Shown here piece after piece: positions 1 through 11,883 of a DNA stretch of 64,000 nt. Position 1 is the first letter of the stretch. Each line of letters starts with the position of its first letter. The notes beneath the pieces are model-generated. The model was given only the letters and a program-made list of their open reading frames with translations. It was not told the origin of the DNA and ran no database searches. This stretch comes from Patiriisocius sp047731265 (lineage in GTDB: Bacteria > Bacteroidota > Bacteroidia > Flavobacteriales > Flavobacteriaceae). Location: positions 3,348,001 to 3,412,000 of the forward strand of contig NZ_CP159835.1 in assembly GCF_047731265.1 (NCBI RefSeq), given 5' to 3'. Both the position numbers and the translations under genes were made by a program.

Positions 1-158
1 AGTGTTTTTAGTGTTCTTAATATTCTCTTAATATAAGGTCGTAGGTTAAGAAAAGCTTGAACTAATTATAGTGTTTTTATAATTATACATCTTAAAAAAA
101 CCGCTTTGCAAGAGCAAGATGGTTAAATAAAATATTTAATTAAAATTATAATTACATC
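1..158. other. Intergenic, no gene seen
   Basis: I see no open frame with coding character, RNA gene or repeat here. The stretch is AT-rich and precedes the 3' end of a minus-strand gene scrap. Confidence 0.4.
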
Positions 159-383
159 TTATTTATTTGATAAACGTTTCATATCATCAAGTTTTTTCTG
201 CAATTTAAGTGGGGTAATATCTCCTTTATTAGAAGCTGCTCTTTCAACATTTGTAATGTCAGCTATTCCAGCAGCACAAGTAATATCTAAACTATAATCT
301 CGAGATCCAGCACTAAATGCTTCGATAACTATTATATGCTTAGAGGTACCATCTGACGCAGTGCAACCTCTGCGGTCATTTTA
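159..383 (-). pseudogene. Unidentified C-terminal gene scrap
   Basis: Reading the minus strand from an in-frame stop (TAA at 381-383) to a stop at 159-161 gives about 73 codons without a usable start. The composition is protein-like: an alanine-rich stretch (AAGIADITNVERAA) precedes a lysine-rich tail ending in KRLSNK. I do not recognise the family. It looks like the 3' end of a gene that has lost its beginning, which fits the decayed genes next to it. It could instead be a chance open frame. Confidence 0.35.
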
Positions 384-450
384 TAATAACGTGTCCCATA
401 AATGGGATTCGCCAGATAATGAGGCAATTGGGAAGATATTTGAAAATTAG
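384..450 (+). pseudogene. Possible plus-strand 3' gene scrap
   Basis: A plus-strand frame ends with SHKWDSPDNEAIGKIFEN and a TAG at 448-450, and a hairpin resembling a terminator follows immediately. The position suggests the 3' end of a deleted gene. It is too short to assign and may be chance. Confidence 0.2.
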
Positions 451-461
451 AGTTATTGATT

Positions 462-500
462 AAAAGCAAGGTTGATTTATCAGCTTTGCTTTTTAGTTTT
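462..500 (+). terminator. Possible intrinsic terminator
   Basis: The arms AAAAGCAA (462-469) and TTGCTTTT (486-493) can pair, and T-rich sequence follows. The loop is long (16 nt), so this is weak. It could serve the plus-strand scrap just before it. Confidence 0.3.
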
Positions 501-542
501 ATAATAGTTGATTGATTTTAGAAACATACTTTACAGGTATTG

Positions 543-770
543 TTATTTTCCAGTAATAGCGGCAAGAATTTCTTCAAAATTAACTTGATACATTTCTTTA
601 GCTATCATCAAGCCTTTTAGCGTATCAACATTATTATTGTGTTTATAGTAATCTACCGATAGCTCTTGATATGCATTTAAAAGTCCGTTAAGTAGTTCGG
701 GGCTTATCTCTTCAATATTTTCTAGCTGTGAGAGTTGTTGTGCTAGTTTTTTGTAATCAATTTTGTGCAC
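543..770 (-). CDS. Small hypothetical protein next to XRE remnant
   Basis: A 75-residue acidic, helical protein of unknown function. The frame extends to an ATG at 806, but that part only overlaps the regulator remnant in another frame. The GTG at 768-770 (VHKIDYKKLAQQL) gives a start overlapping the XRE stop (757-759) by 14 bases, a typical coupled arrangement. The body has leucine/glutamate heptad-like spacing (QLSQLENIEEISPELLNGLL) and a conserved-looking end (LKGLMIAKEMYQ). No domain is recognised. It was probably cotranscribed with the regulator, which is dead, so its expression is uncertain. Confidence 0.45.
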   Translation of the reverse strand: MHKIDYKKLAQQLSQLENIEEISPELLNGLLNAYQELSVDYYKHNNNVDTLKGLMIAKEMYQVNFEEILAAITGK

Positions 771-996
771 GTGGCTTTTTAGTTTTAGCATCACGAAGAA
801 ACGCATTTAATAAGGCAAATAAATGGCTTTTGTCACCCTCTGTTAGCAGCTCAAAATCTTCAAGACGTTCTATTGTCCTTTTATCAAAAAAAGGTTTTAA
901 AACTTCTCCTACCAATTAATCAAGGGATACATCAAAAACATCTGCGATATTCTTTGCAGTCTCTACTGATGGCGTTGCTTCATTACGGTCACACTA
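757..996 (-). pseudogene. XRE-family regulator, truncated relic
   Basis: The frame reads RNEATPSVETAKNIADVFDV, then SLD-stop-LVGE, then a helical tail ending AFLRDAKTKKPRAQN. This is the last HTH helices and C-terminal extension of an XRE (Cro/C1-type) regulator common in Bacteroidetes. The N-terminal recognition helices are missing: at about 990-1000 the sequence joins directly to the decayed FG-GAP gene, so a deletion removed the 5' half. A TAA at 916-918 replaces the tyrosine normally found in SLDYLVGE. Both lesions mean it is dead. Confidence 0.75.
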
Positions 997-2285
997 ATTT
1001 CAAGTTTAGAACGTAGCCGCCACGATTACTCTCCACACCTTCCAGATTAACTTTTAAGTAATTGTTTTGATTTAATGTGTTTGAGTTATTTTTAAATAGA
1101 AATATATTGTAAGGGTCTTGATTGGCAACTATAACTTCTGGAAAACCATCATTATTATAATCGCCACTAGCATTTCCGTATGAATCCGCCAAGTCTGTTT
1201 CAAAACCGCTATCTTCAATTGAGGTAAACGTTTCATCATCATTTTAATGATAAAAAGCTGCGGAGTCGTTAGCTCCAGCCTTGTTATCATTACTACCACT
1301 AACATACAAATCTAAACGACCATCATTATCGGCGTCAAAAAAACTAGCTCCCCAACCCACACTTCCAAAAGAAACAACTGCCGGGCCGGCTACATCAGTA
1401 AATGTTCCATCACCCTTATTTTTCATCAATACATTGCCATAATAGCCTGAGCTGAATTAAATGTATTGGTTATGTATATATCTGTAAATCCATCAGCATT
1501 ATAATCATCAAAAGCAGTAGACATTGCGTCCATAAAAAAGTTTGTTCCTGAAGCTGCGCTAACATCAGTAAAAGTTCCATCACTATTATTATGATATAAA
1601 ATATTGTTTGTTGGAAAACGGTCATTGATTAAGTAGATGTCCAACCAACCGTATTATCATAATCAAAGAAAGTACCTTGAAAACATATTGTACTTTGATC
1701 TCCTATCCCAGACGCAGCATTAACATTAGTAAATGTTCCATTACCATTATTTCTATACAACATGTTGGGAATGATTTGATCTAAATCTTTATTTGCTAAA
1801 AATAAATCTAAATCACCATTATTATCATAATCTCCCCAAGACCCTGTATTTGTTTTGATATTTAATACTGGAAGACTCGCTGCTTCTGTAACATTAATAA
1901 AGGCACCATCGTTATTTAGATACAAGCTATTTCCACCTTATGCACTCGCTACAAACAAATCTTTATCCCCATCATAATCTATCCAAACCAAACTTTTTAC
2001 AGGGACAACAGGATGCTAAATATCCACATTTATAAGAGTAAATATGCCATTTATATTTTGATAAAAGAAAAGTTCATCAAAAGGATTCCCTCCCACTGTG
2101 ATATCGTCCCAACCGTCATTGTTAAAATCACAAAAAGAAATACCATTACCCTCAAATACATTATTTGTAAAAGTAAGACCTAAAGAAGTGGCACTTTCTT
2201 CAAATAAAACTTGCGCTTCAGAAATAGATATACCCATCATCAATATAATGGTGTACACTACTAATTTCCTGGATGCATCCTTCAT
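997..2285 (-). pseudogene. FG-GAP/VCBS repeat ASPIC-type protein, decayed copy
   Basis: This is a close paralogue of the intact gene at 2282-4030, readable almost throughout but broken. The signal peptide (MKDASRKLVVYTIILMMGIS) and the calcium-binding repeats of type DYNNDGFxDIYI remain. Lesions against the paralogue are TAG at 2016-2018, TAA at 1938-1940, a one-base loss near 1652, another near 1438, TAA at 1244-1246 and a one-base loss near 1012. It ends inside the start of the ASPIC/UnbV domain (VESNRGGY), so the rest of that domain and the type IX sorting domain are deleted. Its ATG (2283-2285) overlaps the stop of the intact copy (ATGA), showing a former two-gene operon. Confidence 0.9.
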
Positions 2286-4030
2286 AATTTCATTATTTTC
2301 TTTGTTGTACTTGTAGTGTCAGAGGTATAAACAGCCAGATACATTCCGGTTGGTAATGTTTGTAACGAAATTTGTGTAGTAGTCGCCGATAATTCTTCTG
2401 ATTTTAATTTATTCCCCAGCACGTCATATAAGCTCAATACTCCTCTAGTTTCTGTCAATGGTAATTGCACTGTCAACATATCATAGACTGGATTTGGAAA
2501 AAATTCTAATTCAATAAGAGCAAGTTCTGGTGCGGTTCTTAAAAGTTCTTCGCCTTCAATGAGCAGTAATGTGTCGTTAACAGCTATATCTTCAAAAAGA
2601 TCCTCTTGGCCGCTTGGCCATGTTACTTTAATATAATCTATATTGGTTGCGCTGTTTAACCCAAAAACTTCCGTATCTGAATTTTGACTCAAAAAACTTT
2701 CTATACTTGCACGATACCTATATTGAACACCCAATGAAGTTCCTATTTCTATCTTAGCACCATAGGCATCTCGATTACTTTCAACACCCTGTAATTTTAC
2801 TCTTAACCAATTGTTACTAGAGATCTCACTTGTTCTATTTTCAAATACAAAAGAATTATAAGGAGCCTGATTTAATACTATAATATCTGAAAAACCATCG
2901 TTATTAAAATCGCCTGTCGCGTTGCCAAAAGAGAAGGCTAAGTCGTTTTCAAAACCACTGTCTGAGATGATAGAGAAGTCATCTTCATTTTGATAAAAAA
3001 ACGCTGCAGAATTGTTTTCTAAAATATTCTCATTGTTTGATCCACTAACATATAAATCTAGCTTACCGTCATTGTCTCCATCTAGCCAGCTAGCTCCCCA
3101 AGAAAAATCAAAAAATTGAGTGCCTGTTTCCATTGCCCTATTGGTAAATGTACCATCGCCGTTGTTCTCCATTAAGACGTTTCCTAATATTACACGGTTG
3201 ACGTCATAAATATTAGAGATATATACATCTGTATAACCATCGCTATTATAATCCTCTAAAGCCACAGACATAGCATCCATAACGTAGTTTGTTCCTGATG
3301 ACTCGCTAACATCTGCAAACGTACTATCTCCATTATTACGATACAAAATATTGGCTGTAATTGTTCTATCATTGATTAAATACAAATCCAGAAAACCATC
3401 ATTATTATAATCAAAAAAAGTTCCTTGAAAACACAATGTACTATGATTTCCAATACCAGATGCTATATTAACATTAGTAAATGTTTTATCCCCATTATTT
3501 CGATATAGCATATTTGGAGTTAGAAAGAAAGGGTCTCTATTTGCAAGAAACAAATCCAAATCCCCGTCATTATCATAGTCTCCCCAAGAACCTCCATCAG
3601 TAGCTATAATATCTAAAGGCAATCCTGCACTCGCGGTTATATTGGTAAACACAAAATTGTCATTCTCATATAGCGCATTAAATTCAAATTGACTTGTAAC
3701 AAATAAATCTTTATCACCATCATTATCAAAGTCTATCCAAACTACCTGTCTGGTTCGATATAATGGATCAACAATATCAAAAAATATTTCTTCGAAAGAA
3801 CCTTCCACATTCTTAAAAAACCGAACCGCTTCTCCTGTATTACTAGGTACCGTAATATCGTCCCAACCATCATCATCAAAATCACAAAACGAAATTCCTG
3901 ATCTTGACGTAGCTACGTACTCTAATCCTAGGCTTATTGCGTGTTGTTCAAACAATACTTGACTTTGAAGGCACATAGCAAAAAACATCAAAACAATTAA
4001 ACTGAGTGTCTTTTTTATACGTCTTGTCAT
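2282..4030 (-). CDS. Secreted FG-GAP/VCBS repeat protein with ASPIC_UnbV and T9SS sorting domains
   Basis: A 582-residue exported protein. The ATG at 4028-4030 is chosen because it begins a signal peptide (MTRRIKKTLSLIVLMFFAMC); the frame upstream is not coding. The middle is a run of FG-GAP/VCBS blades with Ca-binding loops such as DNDGDKDLFV, DYNNDGFLDLYL and DNDGKLDLYV, forming a beta-propeller. An ASPIC/UnbV (CRTAC) domain follows (GVESNRDAYGAKIEIG, then IKVTWPSGQED). The C-terminus (FFPNPVYDMLTVQLP to TTKKIMKL) is a type A type IX sorting domain, so it should pass through the T9SS and be anchored or released at the surface. The ligand is unknown. It is immediately followed by a decayed paralogue. 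Confidence 0.9.
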   Translation of the reverse strand: MTRRIKKTLSLIVLMFFAMCLQSQVLFEQHAISLGLEYVATSRSGISFCDFDDDGWDDITVPSNTGEAVRFFKNVEGSFEEIFFDIVDPLYRTRQVVWIDFDNDGDKDLFVTSQFEFNALYENDNFVFTNITASAGLPLDIIATDGGSWGDYDNDGDLDLFLANRDPFFLTPNMLYRNNGDKTFTNVNIASGIGNHSTLCFQGTFFDYNNDGFLDLYLINDRTITANILYRNNGDSTFADVSESSGTNYVMDAMSVALEDYNSDGYTDVYISNIYDVNRVILGNVLMENNGDGTFTNRAMETGTQFFDFSWGASWLDGDNDGKLDLYVSGSNNENILENNSAAFFYQNEDDFSIISDSGFENDLAFSFGNATGDFNNDGFSDIIVLNQAPYNSFVFENRTSEISSNNWLRVKLQGVESNRDAYGAKIEIGTSLGVQYRYRASIESFLSQNSDTEVFGLNSATNIDYIKVTWPSGQEDLFEDIAVNDTLLLIEGEELLRTAPELALIELEFFPNPVYDMLTVQLPLTETRGVLSLYDVLGNKLKSEELSATTTQISLQTLPTGMYLAVYTSDTTSTTKKIMKL

Positions 4031-4061
4031 ATAATAAATTTTAAAAATTACAATAAAAAAA

Positions 4062-4098
4062 ACCACCGATTATGATATATAATCGGTGGTCTTTTTAT
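4062..4098 (-). terminator. Intrinsic terminator, possibly bidirectional
   Basis: The arms ACCACCGATTA (4062-4072) and TAATCGGTGGT (4080-4090) form a perfect 11-bp stem with a 7-nt loop. On the minus strand it is followed by T8, ending the lipoprotein gene transcript. A shorter T tract on the plus side would allow weak termination in that direction. Confidence 0.85.
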
Positions 4099-4137
4099 AT
4101 CATTATGAAATATCACTCCATAATGTGAAGATAAGAA

Positions 4138-6270
4138 TTATTTTTTATTCTTTACAGAACTATCAATTCCTAATTTTGCATTAATTACACTTTGTGTTGC
4201 TGGCGTATTTACAAGACCTGGACCGGTTTGTTGTTGTCCTCTTGACACTCCAACATTACCATCAGTAAAACTTATAGGGTCACACGTTACAGAAGCAACC
4301 CATCCTTCATCACCATTGTTCCAAGTATCTGATTGGAATACGATGGTAAGGTATTGTCCAGACGATACAATTTGATCATTTAAAAGACTTGTACCTGTAA
4401 ATCCATTATTACCGTTAGCAGTACTAACTAATGCACCACCTACAGATACTACTATTTGACTTGCACTTGTATCGATACCATCATAAAAACGCATATAATC
4501 CCATCCACCTTCGAGATCAAATTCAGAGAATTCCATAAATACAAAATTACCAGATCCTGCATCTACAAGATACGTTTGATCAATTCCTAATTGAACATCA
4601 TCGTAAGGTCCTGGATTTCCTCCTATATCTACAAAATCAACACCACAAGGCACTAAAGTTGGTAATGGAATGGTAAAGGCCTCAAGACAGAATCCTACCT
4701 CAATGGCTGCAGCTGCTACTTGAATAATAATAATATCTCCTACCGTCCATCCTGATAAAGCTAATGAACCAAAAGATGCTACACAAGATAATTCTGTGCC
4801 CGTTAGATCGTATGCGGTAATTGTTGGGTTTCCTAAACCACTTGTTGCCAATAATCCAGATGTTGTTGTAACTACTTCGTAGAAAATATCTGTAAGGCCA
4901 CCACAATTCGAATCATATGGACTATCACTAAATCCTCCATTAGTTGTATCATTTAAGTCTACTATAACATTATTAACAGCACAACCTGTACCTTCTGAAC
5001 TAGGGCTTAATGATAATGGATCATCAAAGGTATCTCCAGGTGCTCCTCCTGCTGGTGGTAAACAAGTAACACTTACAAAAAGAGTTCCTGATGCTGTTGC
5101 GCCAAAAGCACTTGCATAAATAAAGTATTCTGTCGTACCATCTCCGATTTCTTGGAATGTTACTTCAGAAGTAAGAACCCCGTTTGCGTCATCATTACCT
5201 GCTAAACAAACGAGCGCATCACAAGTTCCTGTATACACATTAAGTGTCGTATCAAAAGTGGATCCTGCTAAAGATACTTCAATGTCATTAACAGATCCTG
5301 AGTCTGTATAAACATACCAGATTCCTGCGTTTGCATTTGCTCCACAACTTACTCCTGCATCGGTATTTGTTGCTAGATCTGTAGAAACTGCAAAAGAGTC
5401 ATCACATAATATTGGCAATGCATCAGCACATAAATCGTTTACAGGAGGCACACATTGCGTGTCTGTAATAAATGATCCGGAAAGTTCAACATTACCAGCA
5501 CTTAATGCAGCCCAAGTTCCCGAAGAGGAAGAACAATCTCCAAGATTCGTATAGATATGCGTTCCATCCCAACTAAGATCAGTTGCTACTGCTGTATAGG
5601 CTCCTCCTATTGTACAAGTAGTTGTATTTCCAGCTGGAAGACACCCAATTTGAAAGTTTCCAGTTACAGATCCATAATCTACTAAATTAAAAATTACCTG
5701 TGTGGTAATATCTGTGTCATCGCCTTCTCCATCACCTGTAGCAAATATAACACTCCAAGTACCACTTGCAGGTTGGTCACTCTGTGCATTAGAACTAAAA
5801 GACCCCGTAAGTGGCACAACAGCACCACGCACCTCTTCTTTTGCAAGAGCAATAAAAGAAGGCTTAGAATCTGTCGTTACGTTGGTTGTAGTCGGACTTT
5901 TACCGTCCAATCCTACTGTAAAATTAAAAGAATTGTTTGGTGATTGAAAAAGTAGATCAAAGGAGTTATTACCTTCACTAGGAAGTGCAAATCCTTTAAA
6001 AAATTCAACATCACCGTTTAAATAAGTTATCGTCGCTGAAGATCTCTGCTCATTTAAAATTTTAATTTCAGTTACACCTCTATTTAGTGCATCTGCTGTT
6101 GATGATACACCCTTATATAAACCAAATGGTGTTCTGGCATAAATTGATAAGTCAGAAGCCAATTCGACTAAATCATTCGCTGCGTCATTCTGTATGACTT
6201 CTTCTTCTTTTTGACAAGAAAAGAGAATTCCTGCAAAAAATAAAAGAGTTAGTAATTTTGATAATTTCAT
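4138..6270 (-). CDS. Large CUB-type surface lipoprotein
   Basis: A 710-residue protein with a lipoprotein signal (MKLSKLLTLLFFAGILFSC, Cys19 as lipidation site). The N-terminal ~270 residues resemble cell-surface adhesin-like modules with a paired-cysteine repeat (GCLPAGNTTTC). Two pre-peptidase-like beta modules follow (starting NDLCADALPILC near 280 and DTFDDPLSLSP near 420), each with cysteine pairs and WYVYTDSG or DIFYEVVT motifs. Residues ~545-670 form a CUB-like domain (YDDVQLGIDQTY, GGWDYMRFYDG, QYLTIVFQSD, GWVASVTC). It lacks a T9SS sorting tail, consistent with lipid anchoring. The function is probably adhesion or substrate binding; the substrate is unknown. Confidence 0.8.
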   Translation of the reverse strand: MKLSKLLTLLFFAGILFSCQKEEEVIQNDAANDLVELASDLSIYARTPFGLYKGVSSTADALNRGVTEIKILNEQRSSATITYLNGDVEFFKGFALPSEGNNSFDLLFQSPNNSFNFTVGLDGKSPTTTNVTTDSKPSFIALAKEEVRGAVVPLTGSFSSNAQSDQPASGTWSVIFATGDGEGDDTDITTQVIFNLVDYGSVTGNFQIGCLPAGNTTTCTIGGAYTAVATDLSWDGTHIYTNLGDCSSSSGTWAALSAGNVELSGSFITDTQCVPPVNDLCADALPILCDDSFAVSTDLATNTDAGVSCGANANAGIWYVYTDSGSVNDIEVSLAGSTFDTTLNVYTGTCDALVCLAGNDDANGVLTSEVTFQEIGDGTTEYFIYASAFGATASGTLFVSVTCLPPAGGAPGDTFDDPLSLSPSSEGTGCAVNNVIVDLNDTTNGGFSDSPYDSNCGGLTDIFYEVVTTTSGLLATSGLGNPTITAYDLTGTELSCVASFGSLALSGWTVGDIIIIQVAAAAIEVGFCLEAFTIPLPTLVPCGVDFVDIGGNPGPYDDVQLGIDQTYLVDAGSGNFVFMEFSEFDLEGGWDYMRFYDGIDTSASQIVVSVGGALVSTANGNNGFTGTSLLNDQIVSSGQYLTIVFQSDTWNNGDEGWVASVTCDPISFTDGNVGVSRGQQQTGPGLVNTPATQSVINAKLGIDSSVKNKK

Positions 6271-6347
6271 AAAAAAATGTTTAAATGTTAGAAGTTTAAA
6301 GTCTGTAATTAATTAACTGTAAATTAACTAAAAAATACTTTAACAAA

Positions 6348-6374
6348 CAAAAATAAAAGCAACCAAATTCACAA
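6348..6374 (-). promoter_or_regulatory. Putative promoter of the CUB lipoprotein gene
   Basis: The minus strand shows TATTTTTG (6348-6355), matching the Bacteroidetes -7 box TAnnTTTG, and TTG at 6372-6374 with a 16-bp spacer, slightly short. This gives a leader of about 70 nt before the ATG at 6270. Confidence 0.45.
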
Positions 6375-6483
6375 TTTTAATATAAAACATTTAATAAACT
6401 TTTAACAGCAGCTATTTACTCCAATACTGAGTCTTGTTCCAAACAAATTATCTTGAATATAGAGAAATCACAGGGAAGAAAAC

Positions 6484-7800
6484 AGGGGTCAATCTCAAAA
6501 GTTAAGTGTGTATAAATATAGAAGTAGTATTTAGATTTTTGTAGTAAAAACACTTTGGACAATTATCTAGAACTACTCAAACCTATGCTTCCAGAATTTT
6601 TAATCAATCACTTCTATTTAGCTAAGAACCTTAAGACGGTAAAGTCAAGCATCTCTATTCTAAAGAGCATAATACCAACCCGAAAGAAGATTTAAAACGT
6701 ATTTCAATAGCGATATAGATACACAAGTATATGATATATAATTTTTAATACTAACATGAAATACTTTTTAGTTACAAATAAAACGGGATCGATGTTTGGA
6801 TAAGACAAATAAATAAGGTGTACAGAACGAATAAAATTTAGTGGTATGGGGAACACGAATGACCACCAAGTTCGCTGCTTTTTTAAAAGAAATTAGCAAA
6901 TACTAAGACTTCAGATTGCCATACCAGAGGCAGATTTTATAATGTTGGTGTTAAAAAAATTTGCAGACTATATCTAAACGATAAGATCCAAACGGTAATG
7001 CTATACAATAATAAAAAACAAGAGACCTTAAAGTTAGAAAGAAGTATTGTAGGCGTATTTTCGGGCACTTAAATAGAACCGATCATAGACCAACTACCTA
7101 AAATACCAACAAAAAGAAGAGCAAAAGGTATATAAATCACTTAAGACAAAGTAAATTCAACGAATATCATTGCAAAAAAATGTTCCGAAAAACAATGCAG
7201 ATCACAAATAAGTTTTACGTTGAAAAACTTTCGCTCGAAAAGCTTCAAAAAATTAGAATTAAACATAGATAGGGTGCAGTAGGTACTGATAATGATGCTC
7301 TAGAAAATGACCAAAATAAAAAATTAAAATATACCCCAAAGCAACTATCAAATGGAGACACACTCGAACAACATCTTGCCAGAAGCAGACATTTACTCTA
7401 AAAATAAAGCTCTAAATAGACCGATAATCAAATAGAACGAGTAGAGATAGTATTTGAACACTATTCCGATTTAAAAAAAACATCCAATCTATGTCAGAAT
7501 TTATTTTGGATATTTAATGATACAAAAGATGACACTTCAGCTTTAATCCGACTAGCAAAATGTCATGACAGGTTGAGAAATGCGGAGTTCAAGAGTTTTA
7601 ATACAATTGTAAGAACAATGTCTATACATTATCAAAACAGACTCAACTTCTTTGACAATAGAAGTACAAACTCGTCAACAGAATCATTTAATGCTAAAAT
7701 CAAAGCTTTTAGAGCGCAATTCAGAGGAGTTAGAAACATAGATATATTTCTATTTAAACTCGCAAATATTTTTGCCTGATTCTAAAATCTCACCCCTTTT
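6484..7800 (+). mobile_element. Dead ISL3-family (ISAon1-like) insertion sequence
   Basis: The region starts near GGGGTCAATCTCAAAAG and ends with a loosely inverted match (minus strand GGGGTGAGATTTTAGA), which I take as degenerate terminal repeats. Between them are scattered pieces of one transposase. There is no obvious target duplication. It is far too mutated to move. Confidence 0.6.
6555..7779 (+). pseudogene. ISL3-family transposase pseudogene
   Basis: Fragments in several plus-strand frames follow the order of an ISAon1-type DDE transposase: an N-terminal piece (LDNYLELLKPMLPEFLINHF, from about 6555), a GTRMTTKFAAFLKEISKY piece (about 6850-6912), a central piece with SIVGVFSGT (about 7045-7070), LSNGDTLEQHLARSRHLL (about 7345-7400), and the well-preserved end (FDNRSTNSSTESFNAKIKAF, ending FLFKLANIFA at 7779). 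Many stops and shifts interrupt it. The last 68 codons are open but cannot make a working enzyme. Confidence 0.75.
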
Positions 7801-7849
7801 AGACAAGATGCACAAAATGACCCTCTCGTGCCTGGTTAATTTAATTATA

Positions 7850-8519
7850 TTCCATAAAAAAAGAGGCAATCCAAATAAATGAATTGCCTCTTAAAGCAGT
7901 TGCCTTAAATATTGAAACGACACTCCGTTAAAAAGCGGAGTATCACCACGGCCTATTGGGAGCGTAGTATTGATTTAGATTTATTCCATAAAAAAAGAGG
8001 CAATCCAAATAAATGAATTGCCTCTTAAAGTAGTTGCCTTAGATATTGAAACGAAACTCCGCTAAAAAGCGCAGTACCACCACGGCCTCTTGGGAGCGTA
8101 GTATTGGTTTAGATTTATTCCATAAAAAAAGAGGCAATCCAAATAAATGAATTGCCTCTTAAAGAAGTTGTCTTAGATATTGAAACGACACTCCGCTAAA
8201 AAGCCGAGTACCACCACGGCCTCTTGGGAGCGTAGTATTGGTTTAGATTTATTCCATAAAAAAAGAGGCAATCCAAATAAATGAATTGCCTCTTAAAGCA
8301 GTTGCCTTAGATATTGAAACAACACTCCGTTAAAAAGCGGAGTATCACCACGGCCTCTTGGGAGCGTAGTATTGGTTTAGATTTATTCCATAAAAAAAGA
8401 GGCAATCCAAATAAATGAATTGCCTCTTAAAGCAGTTGCCTTAGATATTGAAACGACACTCCGCTAAAAAGCGAAGTACCACCACGGCCCCTTGGGAGCT
8501 TAGTATTGGTTTAGATTTA
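7850..8519 (-). repeat. Five tandem 134-bp units, each with a terminator hairpin
   Basis: Units start at 7850, 7984, 8118, 8252 and 8386, an exact 134-bp period, and a partial sixth begins at 8520 beside 5S. Read on the minus strand, the direction of rrn transcription, each unit has a second imperfect hairpin (ACTCCGC, T5, GCGGAGT with single mismatches between copies) and then AAGAGGCAAT/ATTGCCTCTT with T7 behind it. Copies differ at only a few positions. The array therefore places at least five extra intrinsic terminators behind the rRNA operon. Possible origins and roles are discussed in the findings. It is not a CRISPR: units are contiguous with no unique spacers. Confidence 0.9.
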
Positions 8520-8523
8520 TTCC

Positions 8524-8562
8524 ATAAAAAAAGACTCAATCCAAATAAATGAATTGAGTCTT
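8524..8562 (-). terminator. rRNA operon terminator
   Basis: The arms AAGACTCAAT (8531-8540) and ATTGAGTCTT (8553-8562) pair perfectly, with T7 following on the minus strand. It begins four to five bases after the 5S 3' end. Its loop equals that of the tandem units but two base pairs of the stem are swapped on both arms. Confidence 0.9.
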
Positions 8563-8566
8563 AAAG

Positions 8567-8672
8567 AAGGCGGCGACCTACTCTCCCACGAGTGCAGTAC
8601 CATCGGCGCAAACGGGCTTAACTTCTCTGTTCGGAAAGGTAAGAGGTGAGCCCCGTCGCTATAACCACCTTA
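8567..8672 (-). rRNA. rrf: 5S ribosomal RNA
   Basis: The minus strand reads GGTGGTTATAGCGACGGGGC at its 5' end, then the loop CCGAACAGAGAAGTTAAGCC and the 3' arm GCCGATGGTACTGC. This is a complete 5S rRNA of about 106 nt. Ends are approximate by a few bases. It is the last gene of the rrn operon. Confidence 0.93.
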
Positions 8673-8835
8673 GTTTTATGACGGTATCGACCTTGTGAGC
8701 CGATTACAGTCACCCTACTAGCCGTAGGGAAATAACTTAACATATTGAGTAAGAATAGAAGAATTAAAAATAAAGTATTTGAATGACTTAATAAGAGTTA
8801 GCTTCCTCCCGATTGCTCAGGAGGAAAGCGTCGTA

Positions 8836-11670
<2,835 letters not shown>

Positions 11671-11883
11671 GCTCTTAATGAGTTATTCAATTTGCTCCAA
11701 TTGTTGTAAACAACAATTAAAGACTTTTACTTTAATTTGCTTTTCTCGTATTCTTATTCTCAATATGTCAATGAACGTTTTTCTTCTCAAACAATACAAA
11801 ATCGATGGTAACAAAAACTGATTTTACTGTGTAGTATCCTTGGTTGTTTTGGTACCTATCAATTCCTATATCTAAAAGAATTG

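Noticed and set aside
2098..2316. 72-codon plus-strand frame over the FG-GAP pair
   Set aside because: Antisense shadow of the decayed paralogue's signal-peptide region.
4700..4906. 68-codon minus-strand frame inside the CUB lipoprotein gene
   Set aside because: It is a shadow in another frame of a long, well-supported gene and has implausible composition.
5702..5947. 81-codon plus-strand frame
   Set aside because: Antisense to the lipoprotein gene, with no domain or own expression signal.
6484..7800. Active insertion sequence
   Set aside because: The transposase has many stops and shifts and the terminal repeats are degenerate.
7850..8519. CRISPR array
   Set aside because: The repeated units are 134 bp and contiguous, with no variable spacers and no cas genes; they are terminator-bearing tandem repeats.
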